From contig JAJFKV010000025.1 of the NCBI GenBank assembly GCA_021773055.1, forward strand, positions 35,577 through 99,576: DNA of 64,000 nucleotides, written 5' to 3'. Of the stretch, positions 1 to 9,584 are shown one piece after another. This DNA comes from Woeseiaceae bacterium (lineage in GTDB: Bacteria > Pseudomonadota > Gammaproteobacteria > Steroidobacterales > Woeseiaceae). Position numbers and translations under genes: made by a program. Below the pieces are notes generated by a model. That model was not told the DNA's origin, ran no database searches, and worked only from the letters and a program-made list of their open reading frames with translations. How positions within the stretch are numbered: the stretch's first letter is position 1; the number at the start of each line of letters is the position of its first letter.

Positions 1-119
1 ATAAGACGTGTTGCCTAATGGCTCTCGGTTTCTACCTATCGAGTGATACGTGGATTTACTGATTCTTAGCGCTGCCGACAGCTATAAAATACCAAGGTAA
101 TATTGCTGAGGATGTCAGG

Positions 120-470
120 ATGTCAGGTGGGCCGTACGACGAGCTACGCGTGGAGCTGCAAGCAAAGAAACAGGAGCTGTTAGCACGCCTGGAGAGGATT
201 TCAGCGAATCTGCAGCGTGGCTTTAACGCCGACTCGAAAGAAATGGCAAAAGAGCTTGAGGATTCGGAAGTGGTGGACGCGCTGGGCAATGAGGCGCGTG
301 TCGAACTCACCCGGATCTCTTCAACGCTTACGCGTCTCGATTCCGGCCGATATGGTACTTGCTCCGAGTGCGGAGAGCCCATTGGGGCGGATCGACTAAA
401 AGTTTATCCCTATGCGGACGAGTGTATTGAATGCGCGACATTTGATGAACGTCGCAATAGTCGTATGTAG
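120..470 (+). CDS. TraR/DksA-family C4 zinc-finger protein
   Basis: 116 aa; CSECGEPIGADRLKVYPYADECIECA is a DksA/TraR-type CxxC-x17-CxxC finger. Confidence 0.9.
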   Translation: MSGGPYDELRVELQAKKQELLARLERISANLQRGFNADSKEMAKELEDSEVVDALGNEARVELTRISSTLTRLDSGRYGTCSECGEPIGADRLKVYPYADECIECATFDERRNSRM

Positions 471-490
471 GAGCACGCCCTGCGCGCGAC
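467..490 (+). repeat. REP-like element GTAGGAGC-acgc-CCTGCGCGCGAC at the 3' end of the DksA-like gene
   Basis: GTAGGAGC and CCTGCGCGCGAC recur at 35171-35228 (reverse strand); the TAG of GTAGGAGC is the gene's stop codon. Confidence 0.55.
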
Positions 491-496
491 GCCCAA

Positions 497-1111
497 CTAC
501 GCTGTCATATGCATTTTGACAAGGTCAGCGAGTGACCTGGCCTGCATTTTTTCCATAACTCTTGCGCGGTGAATTTCGACCGTACGCTGGCTGACGCCGA
601 GTTCGTACGCTATCACTTTGTTGGGTTTCCCGGTCACCACCAGGTCAAACACCTCGCGCTCGCGATTTGTCAGGCGCTCCAGACGTAACGCTACTTCTGC
701 GTGCTGTTGCTGTGCTTCGCGGCGTTCTTCGTCAGTTGCCAGCGCTTCTCGTATTCTGTCGAGGAGCTCCTGATCGCGGAACGGTTTCTGAATGAAGTCG
801 ACCGCACCTTTTTGCATGGCTTCAACCGCCATTGGTACGTCGCCGTGGCCCGTGATGAAAATGATGGGCAAGGTATTTTCGCGCTTGATAAGCTCTGCTT
901 GCAATTCGAGGCCGCCTAGCCCTGGCATGCGGATATCAAGGACGAGGCACCCGGGGCGCTGGTCGGTGACTTTTTCCAGAAATTCGTCCGCCGAACCGTA
1001 AATTTCATGTTCAAGATTGACCGATTCCATCAGCGCCTGCATGGCAAAGCGGATGGCGGCGTCGTCGTCGACAATGAATACAGTCGGTTTTTGTTTCATT
1101 TGTGGCGTCAT
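497..1111 (-). CDS. FixJ/NarL-type response regulator (REC + LuxR-type HTH)
   Basis: TVFIVDDDAAIRF, LVLDIRMPGLGG, QKPF and LTNREREVFDLVVTGKPNKVIAYELGVSQRTVEIHRARVMEKM motifs; start set at the internal ATG (MTPQMKQ). Confidence 0.92.
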   Translation of the reverse strand: MTPQMKQKPTVFIVDDDAAIRFAMQALMESVNLEHEIYGSADEFLEKVTDQRPGCLVLDIRMPGLGGLELQAELIKRENTLPIIFITGHGDVPMAVEAMQKGAVDFIQKPFRDQELLDRIREALATDEERREAQQQHAEVALRLERLTNREREVFDLVVTGKPNKVIAYELGVSQRTVEIHRARVMEKMQARSLADLVKMHMTA

Positions 1112-1270
1112 TGGCGATAGATTGGACCAGAAAGAATGACAATATGCGAATATTTTTGATCCGTCAGGGTAACGACCATGGCTCCACTGGTTCATCTTGC
1201 AATCATCTGGGCCCGCGGCCTCCCTGCCGAGAGCGGGATGTTTATCCGCAGATTTGCCGAAATCGATTAC

Positions 1271-2371
1271 CTAATCGAGACGTTTCGTAAACCGCATTGC
1301 GGCAATGCTCATTGCGACCGCGGTAAAAGCAACCAGGTAGATGAAATCGGGCATCAGTTCGCCGATTGGCGCCTCTCGTAACATGATACCCCGTGTCAGG
1401 CGAATGAAGTGCGTCGTCGGCAGCACCTCTCCAATGTATTGCGCGACGATTGGCATGCCGTCAAATGGAAACATGAACCCAGACAACAATATTGATGGCA
1501 TCAATATGAAGACCGTCACCTGCATAGCTTGAAACTGGGTGTGCGTCATCGTTGAAATCAGCAATCCCAGGGAAAGGTTTGCGGCGATGAATGCCGAGCC
1601 GGCAATATACAGGTCGCTTACGCTGCCGCGAATCGGAACATCGAACAGCAGTCGTCCCACACCAAGTATTAGTGCCAACTGAAGTAGTCCGATCAGGACA
1701 TAGGGCGCAACCTTGCCGATCATGAGTTCGGCGGAAGTAACAGGTGTGTTTATCAAGAGCTCGAGGTTGCCGCGCTCACGTTCACGAACGATAGCTACAG
1801 CAGTGAAGAGCATCATGGTCATCATCAAAATAATACCCATGAGTCCTGGCACTATGTTAACGGGCGTGCGCCGTTCGGGATTGAAATAGGGCCGCACCTC
1901 GATCTGTGCATGCTTCTGTTCGCGCGTGGGTGCCGAGTCAAATCGAATGGGCATGGCGCGCAATTGGTTGGCGACGCTCAATATCGTCGGGTCGCTGCCG
2001 TCGACGAAAATGTGCACAGCGGCCCGATTTTGATCCGCTACGCGACGGTCAAAGTCATTTGGGATAAATATACCGAGCGAAATTTCTCCTCGGCGCAGCA
2101 GGACTTCCAGCTCCGACGGCGTAGCCACTGTCGCAATGATATCGGTCACTTGCGATGCGCGTAATTCAGAAACAAACTGCCGTGACAGATGCGTGCCGGC
2201 CTGATTTGCGACCGCTGTTTTCAGATTTCGCACATCGGTATTGATGGCGTAGCCGAACAGCAGGATTTGCATGATCGGCAAGCCGAATACCATGCCGAAC
2301 GTGAGCTTGTCCCGGCTGAGTTGTACGACTTCCTTCTTGACGATGGCGCCGAGGCGCGAGAGCGACTTCAT
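1271..2371 (-). CDS. ABC-2 type transporter permease
   Basis: 366 aa; N-terminal TM, large extracytoplasmic loop, and VRERERGNLELLINTPVTSAELMIGK typical of YbhS/YbhR-like permeases. Confidence 0.92.
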   Translation of the reverse strand: MKSLSRLGAIVKKEVVQLSRDKLTFGMVFGLPIMQILLFGYAINTDVRNLKTAVANQAGTHLSRQFVSELRASQVTDIIATVATPSELEVLLRRGEISLGIFIPNDFDRRVADQNRAAVHIFVDGSDPTILSVANQLRAMPIRFDSAPTREQKHAQIEVRPYFNPERRTPVNIVPGLMGIILMMTMMLFTAVAIVRERERGNLELLINTPVTSAELMIGKVAPYVLIGLLQLALILGVGRLLFDVPIRGSVSDLYIAGSAFIAANLSLGLLISTMTHTQFQAMQVTVFILMPSILLSGFMFPFDGMPIVAQYIGEVLPTTHFIRLTRGIMLREAPIGELMPDFIYLVAFTAVAMSIAAMRFTKRLD

Positions 2372-3315
2372 CGTCCGTCTTCCTCGATTTTCATCGTGAC
2401 CGCGACGAAGACGTCTTCAAGTGTTGGCGCGGCCAATTGGGCGTTGCCGGAGACGCTTCTGCGTGCGAGCGCCCTCTCGACGATCTCAATCGGGTTGCTG
2501 TGACGTTCAGGAATAAGGACGCGAAGCCTCACTCCGAGCTGTGTAACGCTCGCAATTTCCGGCTGCTCATCAATCGCGGCCTGGGCCGCGTAGGGATTGT
2601 CCGCGGTGACTTCGACAATGTGCATGCCGGTTGCCAACTGCAGCTCTTGCGGTGTTCCATCGGCAACCTTGACGCCATGGTCGAGAATAGCAAGGCGATG
2701 GCAGCGCTCAGCTTCGTCCATGTAATGCGTTGACACCAGTATGGTCGTGCCTCTTTCTGCGAGGCGGAAGAGGTTGGCCCAGAAATCCCGGCGACTCTGC
2801 GGGTCGACCGCGCTGGTCGGCTCATCGAGCAATAATAGATCGGGGCGGTGTAACACGGCACAGGCGAGGGCGAGGCGTTGTTTTTGTCCGCCACTCATGG
2901 TGCCGGCGAGTTGCCCGCGTTGTGGAATGAGGTCGTATTTCTCAAGTAGCTCCTCAATGCGCTTTTTTCTGTCATGTGCAGGGACAGAATATATTTCGGC
3001 AATAAATTTCAGGTTTTCGCCAACCGTCATGTCTCCAAAAAGGGAGAACTTCTGCGTCATGTAGCCGATCTTTGGTTTTAGCAGGTCGGCTTTGCCGGGA
3101 ATTGTCGTGCCCAGTACGTCAGCAGTACCTTCAGTCGGTGTCAACAAGCCGCAGAGCATGCGAATAGTCGTCGATTTGCCGGAACCATTGGGCCCCAGGA
3201 AACCATAAATCTGGCCGCGCGGAACCTTGAGGTCGAGGTCGCTGACTGCGCGCAGATCACCAAATTGCTTGGTTAGTCCCCGGGCTTCGATCGCGTATTC
3301 GGAAGACATCATCAA
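2368..3315 (-). CDS. ABC transporter ATP-binding protein
   Basis: Walker A GPNGSGKSTTIRM, signature MSGGQKQRLALA, Walker B LLLLDEPTSAVD. Confidence 0.95.
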   Translation of the reverse strand: MMMSSEYAIEARGLTKQFGDLRAVSDLDLKVPRGQIYGFLGPNGSGKSTTIRMLCGLLTPTEGTADVLGTTIPGKADLLKPKIGYMTQKFSLFGDMTVGENLKFIAEIYSVPAHDRKKRIEELLEKYDLIPQRGQLAGTMSGGQKQRLALACAVLHRPDLLLLDEPTSAVDPQSRRDFWANLFRLAERGTTILVSTHYMDEAERCHRLAILDHGVKVADGTPQELQLATGMHIVEVTADNPYAAQAAIDEQPEIASVTQLGVRLRVLIPERHSNPIEIVERALARRSVSGNAQLAAPTLEDVFVAVTMKIEEDGR

Positions 3316-4265
3316 TTCAGCTCAAACTCGACTTCCACGGGTACGCCGTCGGGCAGGCGCTCGCGCGCTTCTGTAACGTCAATTTTGGCAACGAAACTAA
3401 GGCGACCCCGGTCACGTTCCGTCAGAGCAAAGTAGGGCGTGAACGTCGATTCGCTCGCAACCCAGCGAACTCGCCCGGCAATGGGTGTATCCAGGCCATC
3501 GACGAAAATTTGCGCTTTTACGCCAGCGCTTATTTGCACGCGAAGCTGTTCAGGAACATAGACGCGTGCATAAGCTTGTTCGCCGCCAAGCATCACCAGC
3601 ACGGGCTGCCCGACCCCCGGGCGTTCTCCCAGTTCGAACAGGCGACTGTCGATAACTCCATCGACAGGCGCTTTGACGGCGTACTTGTTTACGTCGATTT
3701 GTACGCCGTCGCGGCGCGCGGCAGCCTGTTCGACCGCCTGCTCGGCTTGTGCAAGTTCTTCTATCGTTGTTCCGGCGAGTAATTCTTCAAGTTGGGCGAG
3801 GCGAAGTTTCAATGCTGCCTGCGCGGCATCATAGGCCGCGTTGGCTTTGTCCAGGGTGTCTGGCGAGGTTAGTCCGCGCTGATAAATGTCCTGAACGCGC
3901 TGCTGCTCGGTTTGACGAAACTCGAAGTCCTGAGTTGCACCTTCCAGAGTCGCACGGGCAGCCGTGATTCGTTCGCCGCGCGGGCCTCGCAACAGCTCAT
4001 CGAAGCGGGCTTTTGACTGCAGAAATTGAGCCTTTGCCTCTGCCAGTGTCGCCCGTGCCTTTTCATCGTCCTGTCGCAGCAAGACCTGCCCAGCGGTGAC
4101 TAATTCACCTTCTGCTACCAGTATCTCGAGAATAGTTTCATTGAACTCAGCGGTGAGTTCGATGCGCTCGGATGCCATTTCACCGACGACGCGCTGATCG
4201 CCATCGGAAGGTCCACAGGCCGTTAATGCGCTTGCTGCGATAAGGGCTATGAGTAGTTGTTTCAT
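3312..4265 (-). CDS. HlyD-family periplasmic adaptor, probable lipoprotein
   Basis: MKQLLIALIAASALTACGPS signal/lipobox, coiled-coil region, biotinyl-lipoyl-like VKAPVDGVIDSRLFELGERPGVGQPVLVM; start trimmed to MKQLL. Confidence 0.88.
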   Translation of the reverse strand: MKQLLIALIAASALTACGPSDGDQRVVGEMASERIELTAEFNETILEILVAEGELVTAGQVLLRQDDEKARATLAEAKAQFLQSKARFDELLRGPRGERITAARATLEGATQDFEFRQTEQQRVQDIYQRGLTSPDTLDKANAAYDAAQAALKLRLAQLEELLAGTTIEELAQAEQAVEQAAARRDGVQIDVNKYAVKAPVDGVIDSRLFELGERPGVGQPVLVMLGGEQAYARVYVPEQLRVQISAGVKAQIFVDGLDTPIAGRVRWVASESTFTPYFALTERDRGRLSFVAKIDVTEARERLPDGVPVEVEFELN

Positions 4266-4278
4266 TCTATTGCTCCAC

Positions 4279-4887
4279 TCACGCTTTGATTTTCGTGAGC
4301 AACATGTCGATTTGAGTTTCAATGAGTTTGTCGGTGTCGAGCGGCCTGGACTTAAAAATAATTCCCCAGATGACGGAGAGCATCACGGGTGCCAGGAATA
4401 ATTGCGGTAGTTCGGAAACCGCGCTTTGCCGGAACTCACCGCGCTCGACACCGCGTTCGACAAAGGTGCTAATTGCGGCAAGCCCTTTCGCGACGACGTT
4501 GTCGTAGTAGTAGTCGACGAGGTCCGGATGCCGCGAGCCTTCAGCGATGAGCAGGCGAATAACAATCGCTACCGGTGATCCCGGTACCTGCTTCATAAAT
4601 GACAGGAGTGGACCGCGGATGAAGTCTTCGGATGACAGTTCGGTCGATTGGATGGTTTCGATCAGCTGATCGATGCGCCGAATGACAACGCTCTTTACGA
4701 CTGCCTTGAAGAGCTCTTCCTTGGTCTTGAAGTAAAGATACAAAAGCCCTTTGCTGACACCGGCCCGCTTCGCGACCTCTTCGACACGCGTTGCTGCGTA
4801 GCCCTTCTCCGTAAAGGCCTCGAGCGCGGCTTCAGTAATCTCTTGTGGACGATCTTCCTTGCGTCGCTGATAGCGTGGTTTTGGCAT
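4279..4887 (-). CDS. TetR/AcrR-family transcriptional regulator
   Basis: N-terminal HTH: ITEAALEAFTEKGYAATRVEEVAKRAGVSKGLLYLYFKTKEELF. Confidence 0.93.
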   Translation of the reverse strand: MPKPRYQRRKEDRPQEITEAALEAFTEKGYAATRVEEVAKRAGVSKGLLYLYFKTKEELFKAVVKSVVIRRIDQLIETIQSTELSSEDFIRGPLLSFMKQVPGSPVAIVIRLLIAEGSRHPDLVDYYYDNVVAKGLAAISTFVERGVERGEFRQSAVSELPQLFLAPVMLSVIWGIIFKSRPLDTDKLIETQIDMLLTKIKA

Positions 4888-4895
4888 TTCGAGGC

Positions 4896-4943
4896 ACTTA
4901 CTGACTCATAGGTCAGTAAGTATAGTTAATGACCGAAGAGTCA
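4896..4943. promoter_or_regulatory. Putative TetR operators (two TGAC-N6-GTCA palindromes)
   Basis: Perfect 10-bp inverted repeat ACTTACTGAC-tcatag-GTCAGTAAGT (4896-4921) plus a second TGAC-cgaaga-GTCA (4930-4943), directly upstream of the tetR start. Confidence 0.75.
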
Positions 4944-4990
4944 GCAAGGTTTTTGTACGGAAATTGTGAACCCGGTTGTGCGCAGCTCGA

Positions 4991-5794
4991 TCACTGCCGC
5001 CAAAGGCGTAGATCCTGAGGTGAATCCTCGAAATTGCTGCGAAAAGGATTGATATCGATGCCACCACGACGCTGGTAGCGAGCGTAAATACTCAGCTTCT
5101 CCACCTTGCAGCGCGCCAGGAGATCGACAAACATGCGTTCTACGCAAGCCTCGTGAAACCCGTCGTGCTCGCGGAATGACACGATGTATTGCAGCAGCGA
5201 AGCGTGATCAATTTTCGGTCCCTGATAGTGAATGGCAACGCTTCCGATATCGGGCTGTCCCGTCACGGGACAGAGGCTGCGCAGTAAGTGGCTGTGTAAT
5301 GCTTCTTTAACGATCTTGTCGGGGTTCGCGCTCAGGAGATTAGAGTCCACGTCCCAGCTGCTGCAGCTTACTGCTAGTGAGTCCAGACAGATTCCTGGCA
5401 GCACGGATACGGCATTGGTGGCTGTTTCGGCGACGGGCTGGACTTGCACACTGACTTGCTGACCGGCGCTCTTGCCAATATCGGTCGCGATTAATTCGGC
5501 GACCGCTGCCGGGCTCTCAAAATGGCTCATGGCGAACGAGCTCAGGTATAGCTTCAGAGATTTGGACTCGATCAGATTTGGTGAAGTCGCCGGAACCGAA
5601 ATTTGTGCGGTCGCGACAACGGGCAAGTCCCCGGGGCCGAGCCAGGTCAAATCCCAGGCGTTCCAGATATCAACGCCACCAAACGGCAGCTCACGATCGC
5701 GGTCGTCGCCGCGCAGAATGGCAAACAGCACATCTGGTTGGTATTTGTTCGGATAGTCGGATTTTTGGCCTAGCGGTAGCGTGGGGTCTGTCAC
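4991..5794 (-). CDS. queF: NADPH-dependent 7-cyano-7-deazaguanine reductase
   Basis: 268-codon long-form QueF: ESKSLKLYLSSF, SVLPGICLDSLAVSCSSWDVD, LHSHLLRSLCPVTGQPDIGSVAIHYQGP, FHEACVERMFVDLL. Confidence 0.93.
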   Translation of the reverse strand: MTDPTLPLGQKSDYPNKYQPDVLFAILRGDDRDRELPFGGVDIWNAWDLTWLGPGDLPVVATAQISVPATSPNLIESKSLKLYLSSFAMSHFESPAAVAELIATDIGKSAGQQVSVQVQPVAETATNAVSVLPGICLDSLAVSCSSWDVDSNLLSANPDKIVKEALHSHLLRSLCPVTGQPDIGSVAIHYQGPKIDHASLLQYIVSFREHDGFHEACVERMFVDLLARCKVEKLSIYARYQRRGGIDINPFRSNFEDSPQDLRLWRQ

Positions 5795-5931
5795 AAAGAG
5801 GTCCTGAAGCGAAATTCGCGGCTATTTTGCCGCATTAAGCGCTGGAAATGCTGAATTCTTGTGTAAAATACACAGCCTTTTTCGTGCCCCGTTGTCCATC
5901 CCATTGCTCATCTCGAGCGGAGTCCCAATAC

Positions 5932-6756
5932 ATGTGTCCTGCAAATGATGTTTCCGGAGCCAGTCGTGGCTACATAATCCCCATTGGCGGCGCTGAAGAA
6001 AAATTGAATAGCCCGGATATCCTGAATCGTTTTATCGAGATTTGCGGTGGACTGGAAGCTCGAATCGGTATCATTCCGACAGCGTCAGAGCTGGAAGACA
6101 CCGGTCGTAATTACGAAAAGCTGTTCCGTAAGATCGGTGTAAAGCACGCCAAAGTACTGCCGTTTATTACTCGTGAAGATTGCCAGACCGGTGAAGATGT
6201 CGATTACATCGAGAAGTGCGATGGCGTTTTCATGACCGGCGGCAATCAGTTACGGCTTTCCACGACCTTGGGCGGCACCAGGGTTGCGCAGTTGATCCGC
6301 CGCCGCAATGCGGAAGGCATGCATGTGGCGGGAACGTCGGCGGGGGCCGCTTTTATGCCAGAGCATATGATTGCCGGTGGCTCTGAAGGCAGTACGCCAA
6401 GCCCGGACATGGTAACAATGGCTCCCGGCCTGGGGTTGACCAACGCTTTTATCATCGACCAGCATTTTCGTGAGCGTGATCGTTTGGGCCGGTTGTTGAC
6501 GGCGCTGGCCTACAATCCCTTCGCCATTGGTGTCGGGCTGGACGAGGATACAGCGGCGTTTATTCGAGCCGGTGATTCTCTTGAGGTCGTTGGCAGCGGC
6601 GGGATTACCGTGATTGATCCCACCCACCTCAGTTATTCTTCCATGGATAAAGCGGGTCGTGGTGACCCGGTCAGTTTGATCGACGTAACGCTGCATATCC
6701 TGGTCGCCGGCGGCCGCTTTGATATTGCGACACGCGAAGCGCATGCTTCCCTGTGA
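5932..6756 (+). CDS. cphB: Cyanophycinase (peptidase S51 family)
   Basis: GYIIPIGGAEEKLNSPDIL, VFMTGGNQLRLSTTLGGT and catalytic GTSAGAAFMP; start trimmed to MCPAND. Confidence 0.94.
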   Translation: MCPANDVSGASRGYIIPIGGAEEKLNSPDILNRFIEICGGLEARIGIIPTASELEDTGRNYEKLFRKIGVKHAKVLPFITREDCQTGEDVDYIEKCDGVFMTGGNQLRLSTTLGGTRVAQLIRRRNAEGMHVAGTSAGAAFMPEHMIAGGSEGSTPSPDMVTMAPGLGLTNAFIIDQHFRERDRLGRLLTALAYNPFAIGVGLDEDTAAFIRAGDSLEVVGSGGITVIDPTHLSYSSMDKAGRGDPVSLIDVTLHILVAGGRFDIATREAHASL

Positions 6757-6788
6757 CAACTAAAAGAACATAACAACAGGTTTCAACA

Positions 6789-9575
6789 ATGAAAATCGTA
6801 AGTACCAATGTCTTTGTCGGGCCGAGCACATTCGCTCGTTTTCCGGTTATTCGTCACGTACTGGATCTTGGCGTACTCGAAGAGTGGCCGACAGGTCGTC
6901 TCGGCGAGGACTTCATCGGCCCGCTGCTTGAGGTTTTGCCCGGATTGCATGAGCACGGTTGTTCGTACAGCGAGCCGGGCGGATTCGTGCGCCGTTTGCG
7001 TGAGGATGAAGGTACCTGGTTGGGCCATGTCATGGAGCACGTAGCGATAGAACTGCAAAATGTTGCGGGTTCAAATGTCACCTTTGGTCGCACGCGTTCG
7101 ATCGATGGCCAGCCGGGTCATTACAACATGGTGTTCCAGTACAAGGATGCCGCCGTTGGTCGTGAAGCGTCGGATCTCGCGCTAAAACTCATACATAGTT
7201 TGCTACCCGCGGAGATCGCAGGCGACGATGCGCCCGGCGACGATTGGGAATTCGCTGATGTACGCGACCGATTTATTCGTTACGCGCAGCGCCGGGAGTT
7301 TGGGCCGAGCACGGCATCACTCGTGAATGCGGCTGAAGACCGCGATATCCCGTGGCTACGCCTGAATCGCTACAGTCTTGTTCAGTTCGGCCATGGCCGC
7401 TACCAGCAGCGTATTCAGGCTACTACGACCGGACGCACCAGCAATATCGCCGTCGAACTTGCCAGCGACAAAGAAGAAACCAATAGCATTCTCAGGGATC
7501 TGGGACTGCCTGTTCCGAAGCAGATTATGGCGCGTTCAAAGCGCGACGCGGTACGTGCGGCGAAGCGCATCGGTTTCCCCGTCGTTACGAAGCCACTGGA
7601 TGGCAATCACGGTCGTGGTGTTGCTATCAATCTGCGTACCGATGAAGAAGTTGAAACAGGCTTCGAAAAAGCGAACGAGCACGGCCGGACGATAATCGTT
7701 GAGAGCTACATCGACGGATACGATCACCGTATTCTTATAGTTGATGGCGAACTGGTTGCCGCTGCAAAGCGCGTTCCGGGTCACGTCGTTGGTGATGGCA
7801 AGCACACCATCGAGCAGCTCGTTGATACCGTTAATGAAGACCCGAGACGTGGCGTTGGACATGAAAAAGTTCTGACGCGACTCGAGTTTGACCATCAGGC
7901 GGAGCGTCTGCTGGAAAAGCTGGGCTATGACCGGAAAACAGTGCCGCCGGAAGATGAGGTGGTGTTCCTGCGTTCGACAGCAAACCTTTCCACTGGCGGT
8001 ACGGCAATTGATGTCACTGACATCATGCACCCGGACAATCGGGAAATGGCGATCCGTGCAATCAAGGCGATCGGTCTCGATATCGGCGGAGTCGATTTTC
8101 TGACCCGCGACATTACGGAGTCGTATCGCGATGCGGGTGGTGGTATCTGCGAGGTTAATGCGGGCCCGGGATTTCGTATGCACGTGGCACCCAGTGAAGG
8201 TACTCCCCGCGATGTTGCCGGCCCGGTGATCGACATGCTGTTTCCGCCCGAGTCACCGAGCCGCATTCCGATCGCAGCGGTTACAGGGACAAACGGAAAA
8301 ACGACAACGTCACGCATGCTGGCGCACATCCTGAAAATGTCGGGCCGTACGGTCGGGCTGACATCGACCGACGGCGTTTATATTGATGGCAATCTGAGTG
8401 TGCCGGGTGACATGACGGGACCTGTATCGGCGCATATGATACTGCGCGATCCGTCTGTAGATGCTGCTGTTATGGAAACGGCGCGCGGCGGAATGTTGCG
8501 CAGTGGGCTGGGGTTCCAGTCCTGCAACGTAGCAGCCTGCTTGAATGTGACAGCCGATCATCTCGGTTTGCGTGGCATCGATACACTGGAGCAGTTGGCG
8601 GAGGTTAAGCGTGTGCCTGTCGAGATCGCAACCGATGCGGCGGTCCTCAATGCGGACGATACGCTCTGTTTGCAGATGGCTGACTACACCGACGCTGAAA
8701 AACTCAGCTATGTGACGATGAACCCGGCCCACCCTCTCGTAAAGCAGCACATACAGGCGGGCGGTCAGGCGTTCGTCCTTGAGCAGGGCATGAACGGGCA
8801 CATGATTTCGATCTATGATAACGAAACGCATACGCCGCTGGTTTGGACGCACCTGATTCCGGCGACTATTGAAGGTCGTGCGCTACACAACGTGCAAAAT
8901 GCCATGTTCGCGGCCGCGCTGGCCTACAACATGGACATTGGACTCGAAGACATTCGCCATGGCCTGCGTACGTTTGATTCATCGTTCTTCCAGGCACCTG
9001 GCCGAACCAATATTTATGACGAGCATCCGTTCCGCGTTATTCTCGATTACGCTCACAATCCCGCCGCTGTTAATGCCATGTGTGGTTTGGTTGATCGCTT
9101 CGATGTAGAGGGGCGCAAGATCGTGGTCCTGTCTGCACCCGGTGATCGCCGTGACGAAGACATTCGCGAGATCGCCGAGATTGCCGCGGGCCATTTCGAC
9201 CACTTCATCTGCCGTTGTGACGATAGTCGTCGTGGTCGCGGTGAGGACGAAGTTGCCGTAATGCTAAAAAATAAGTTGCTCGAAGAGGGGATTTCAGCCG
9301 ATCAGATTGAAGTCATACCGGATGAGCAGGAAGCGACCCGCCACGCACTCGAAATGGCCGAATCCGGAGATCTGATTTTGGTTCTGGGCGATAACACCAA
9401 GCGCACCTGGAAACAAATCATCTATTTTAATTCCGGTGCGCTCACTGAAGACGCGGGTAAGAAGACAGTGGCGGCGATGGATCTGCCCGATATTGGTGGC
9501 TTCCAGATAGACAGCGACCTCGAGATTATCAGCGACGAACGCGGCGTGCGTATTGCACGCGACGAAGGCGACTAG
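6789..9575 (+). CDS. cphA: Cyanophycin synthetase
   Basis: 928 aa; N-domain (GTWLGHVMEHVAIELQNVAG), ATP-grasp (KPLDGNHGRGVAINL), Mur ligase domain (AVTGTNGKTTTSRML, LDYAHNPAAV). Confidence 0.96.
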   Translation: MKIVSTNVFVGPSTFARFPVIRHVLDLGVLEEWPTGRLGEDFIGPLLEVLPGLHEHGCSYSEPGGFVRRLREDEGTWLGHVMEHVAIELQNVAGSNVTFGRTRSIDGQPGHYNMVFQYKDAAVGREASDLALKLIHSLLPAEIAGDDAPGDDWEFADVRDRFIRYAQRREFGPSTASLVNAAEDRDIPWLRLNRYSLVQFGHGRYQQRIQATTTGRTSNIAVELASDKEETNSILRDLGLPVPKQIMARSKRDAVRAAKRIGFPVVTKPLDGNHGRGVAINLRTDEEVETGFEKANEHGRTIIVESYIDGYDHRILIVDGELVAAAKRVPGHVVGDGKHTIEQLVDTVNEDPRRGVGHEKVLTRLEFDHQAERLLEKLGYDRKTVPPEDEVVFLRSTANLSTGGTAIDVTDIMHPDNREMAIRAIKAIGLDIGGVDFLTRDITESYRDAGGGICEVNAGPGFRMHVAPSEGTPRDVAGPVIDMLFPPESPSRIPIAAVTGTNGKTTTSRMLAHILKMSGRTVGLTSTDGVYIDGNLSVPGDMTGPVSAHMILRDPSVDAAVMETARGGMLRSGLGFQSCNVAACLNVTADHLGLRGIDTLEQLAEVKRVPVEIATDAAVLNADDTLCLQMADYTDAEKLSYVTMNPAHPLVKQHIQAGGQAFVLEQGMNGHMISIYDNETHTPLVWTHLIPATIEGRALHNVQNAMFAAALAYNMDIGLEDIRHGLRTFDSSFFQAPGRTNIYDEHPFRVILDYAHNPAAVNAMCGLVDRFDVEGRKIVVLSAPGDRRDEDIREIAEIAAGHFDHFICRCDDSRRGRGEDEVAVMLKNKLLEEGISADQIEVIPDEQEATRHALEMAESGDLILVLGDNTKRTWKQIIYFNSGALTEDAGKKTVAAMDLPDIGGFQIDSDLEIISDERGVRIARDEGD

Positions 9576-9584
9576 TCCGGCACC

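Noticed and set aside
8310-8852. Antisense ORF inside cphA
   Set aside because: Shadow ORF in a confident CDS; no recognisable protein motifs
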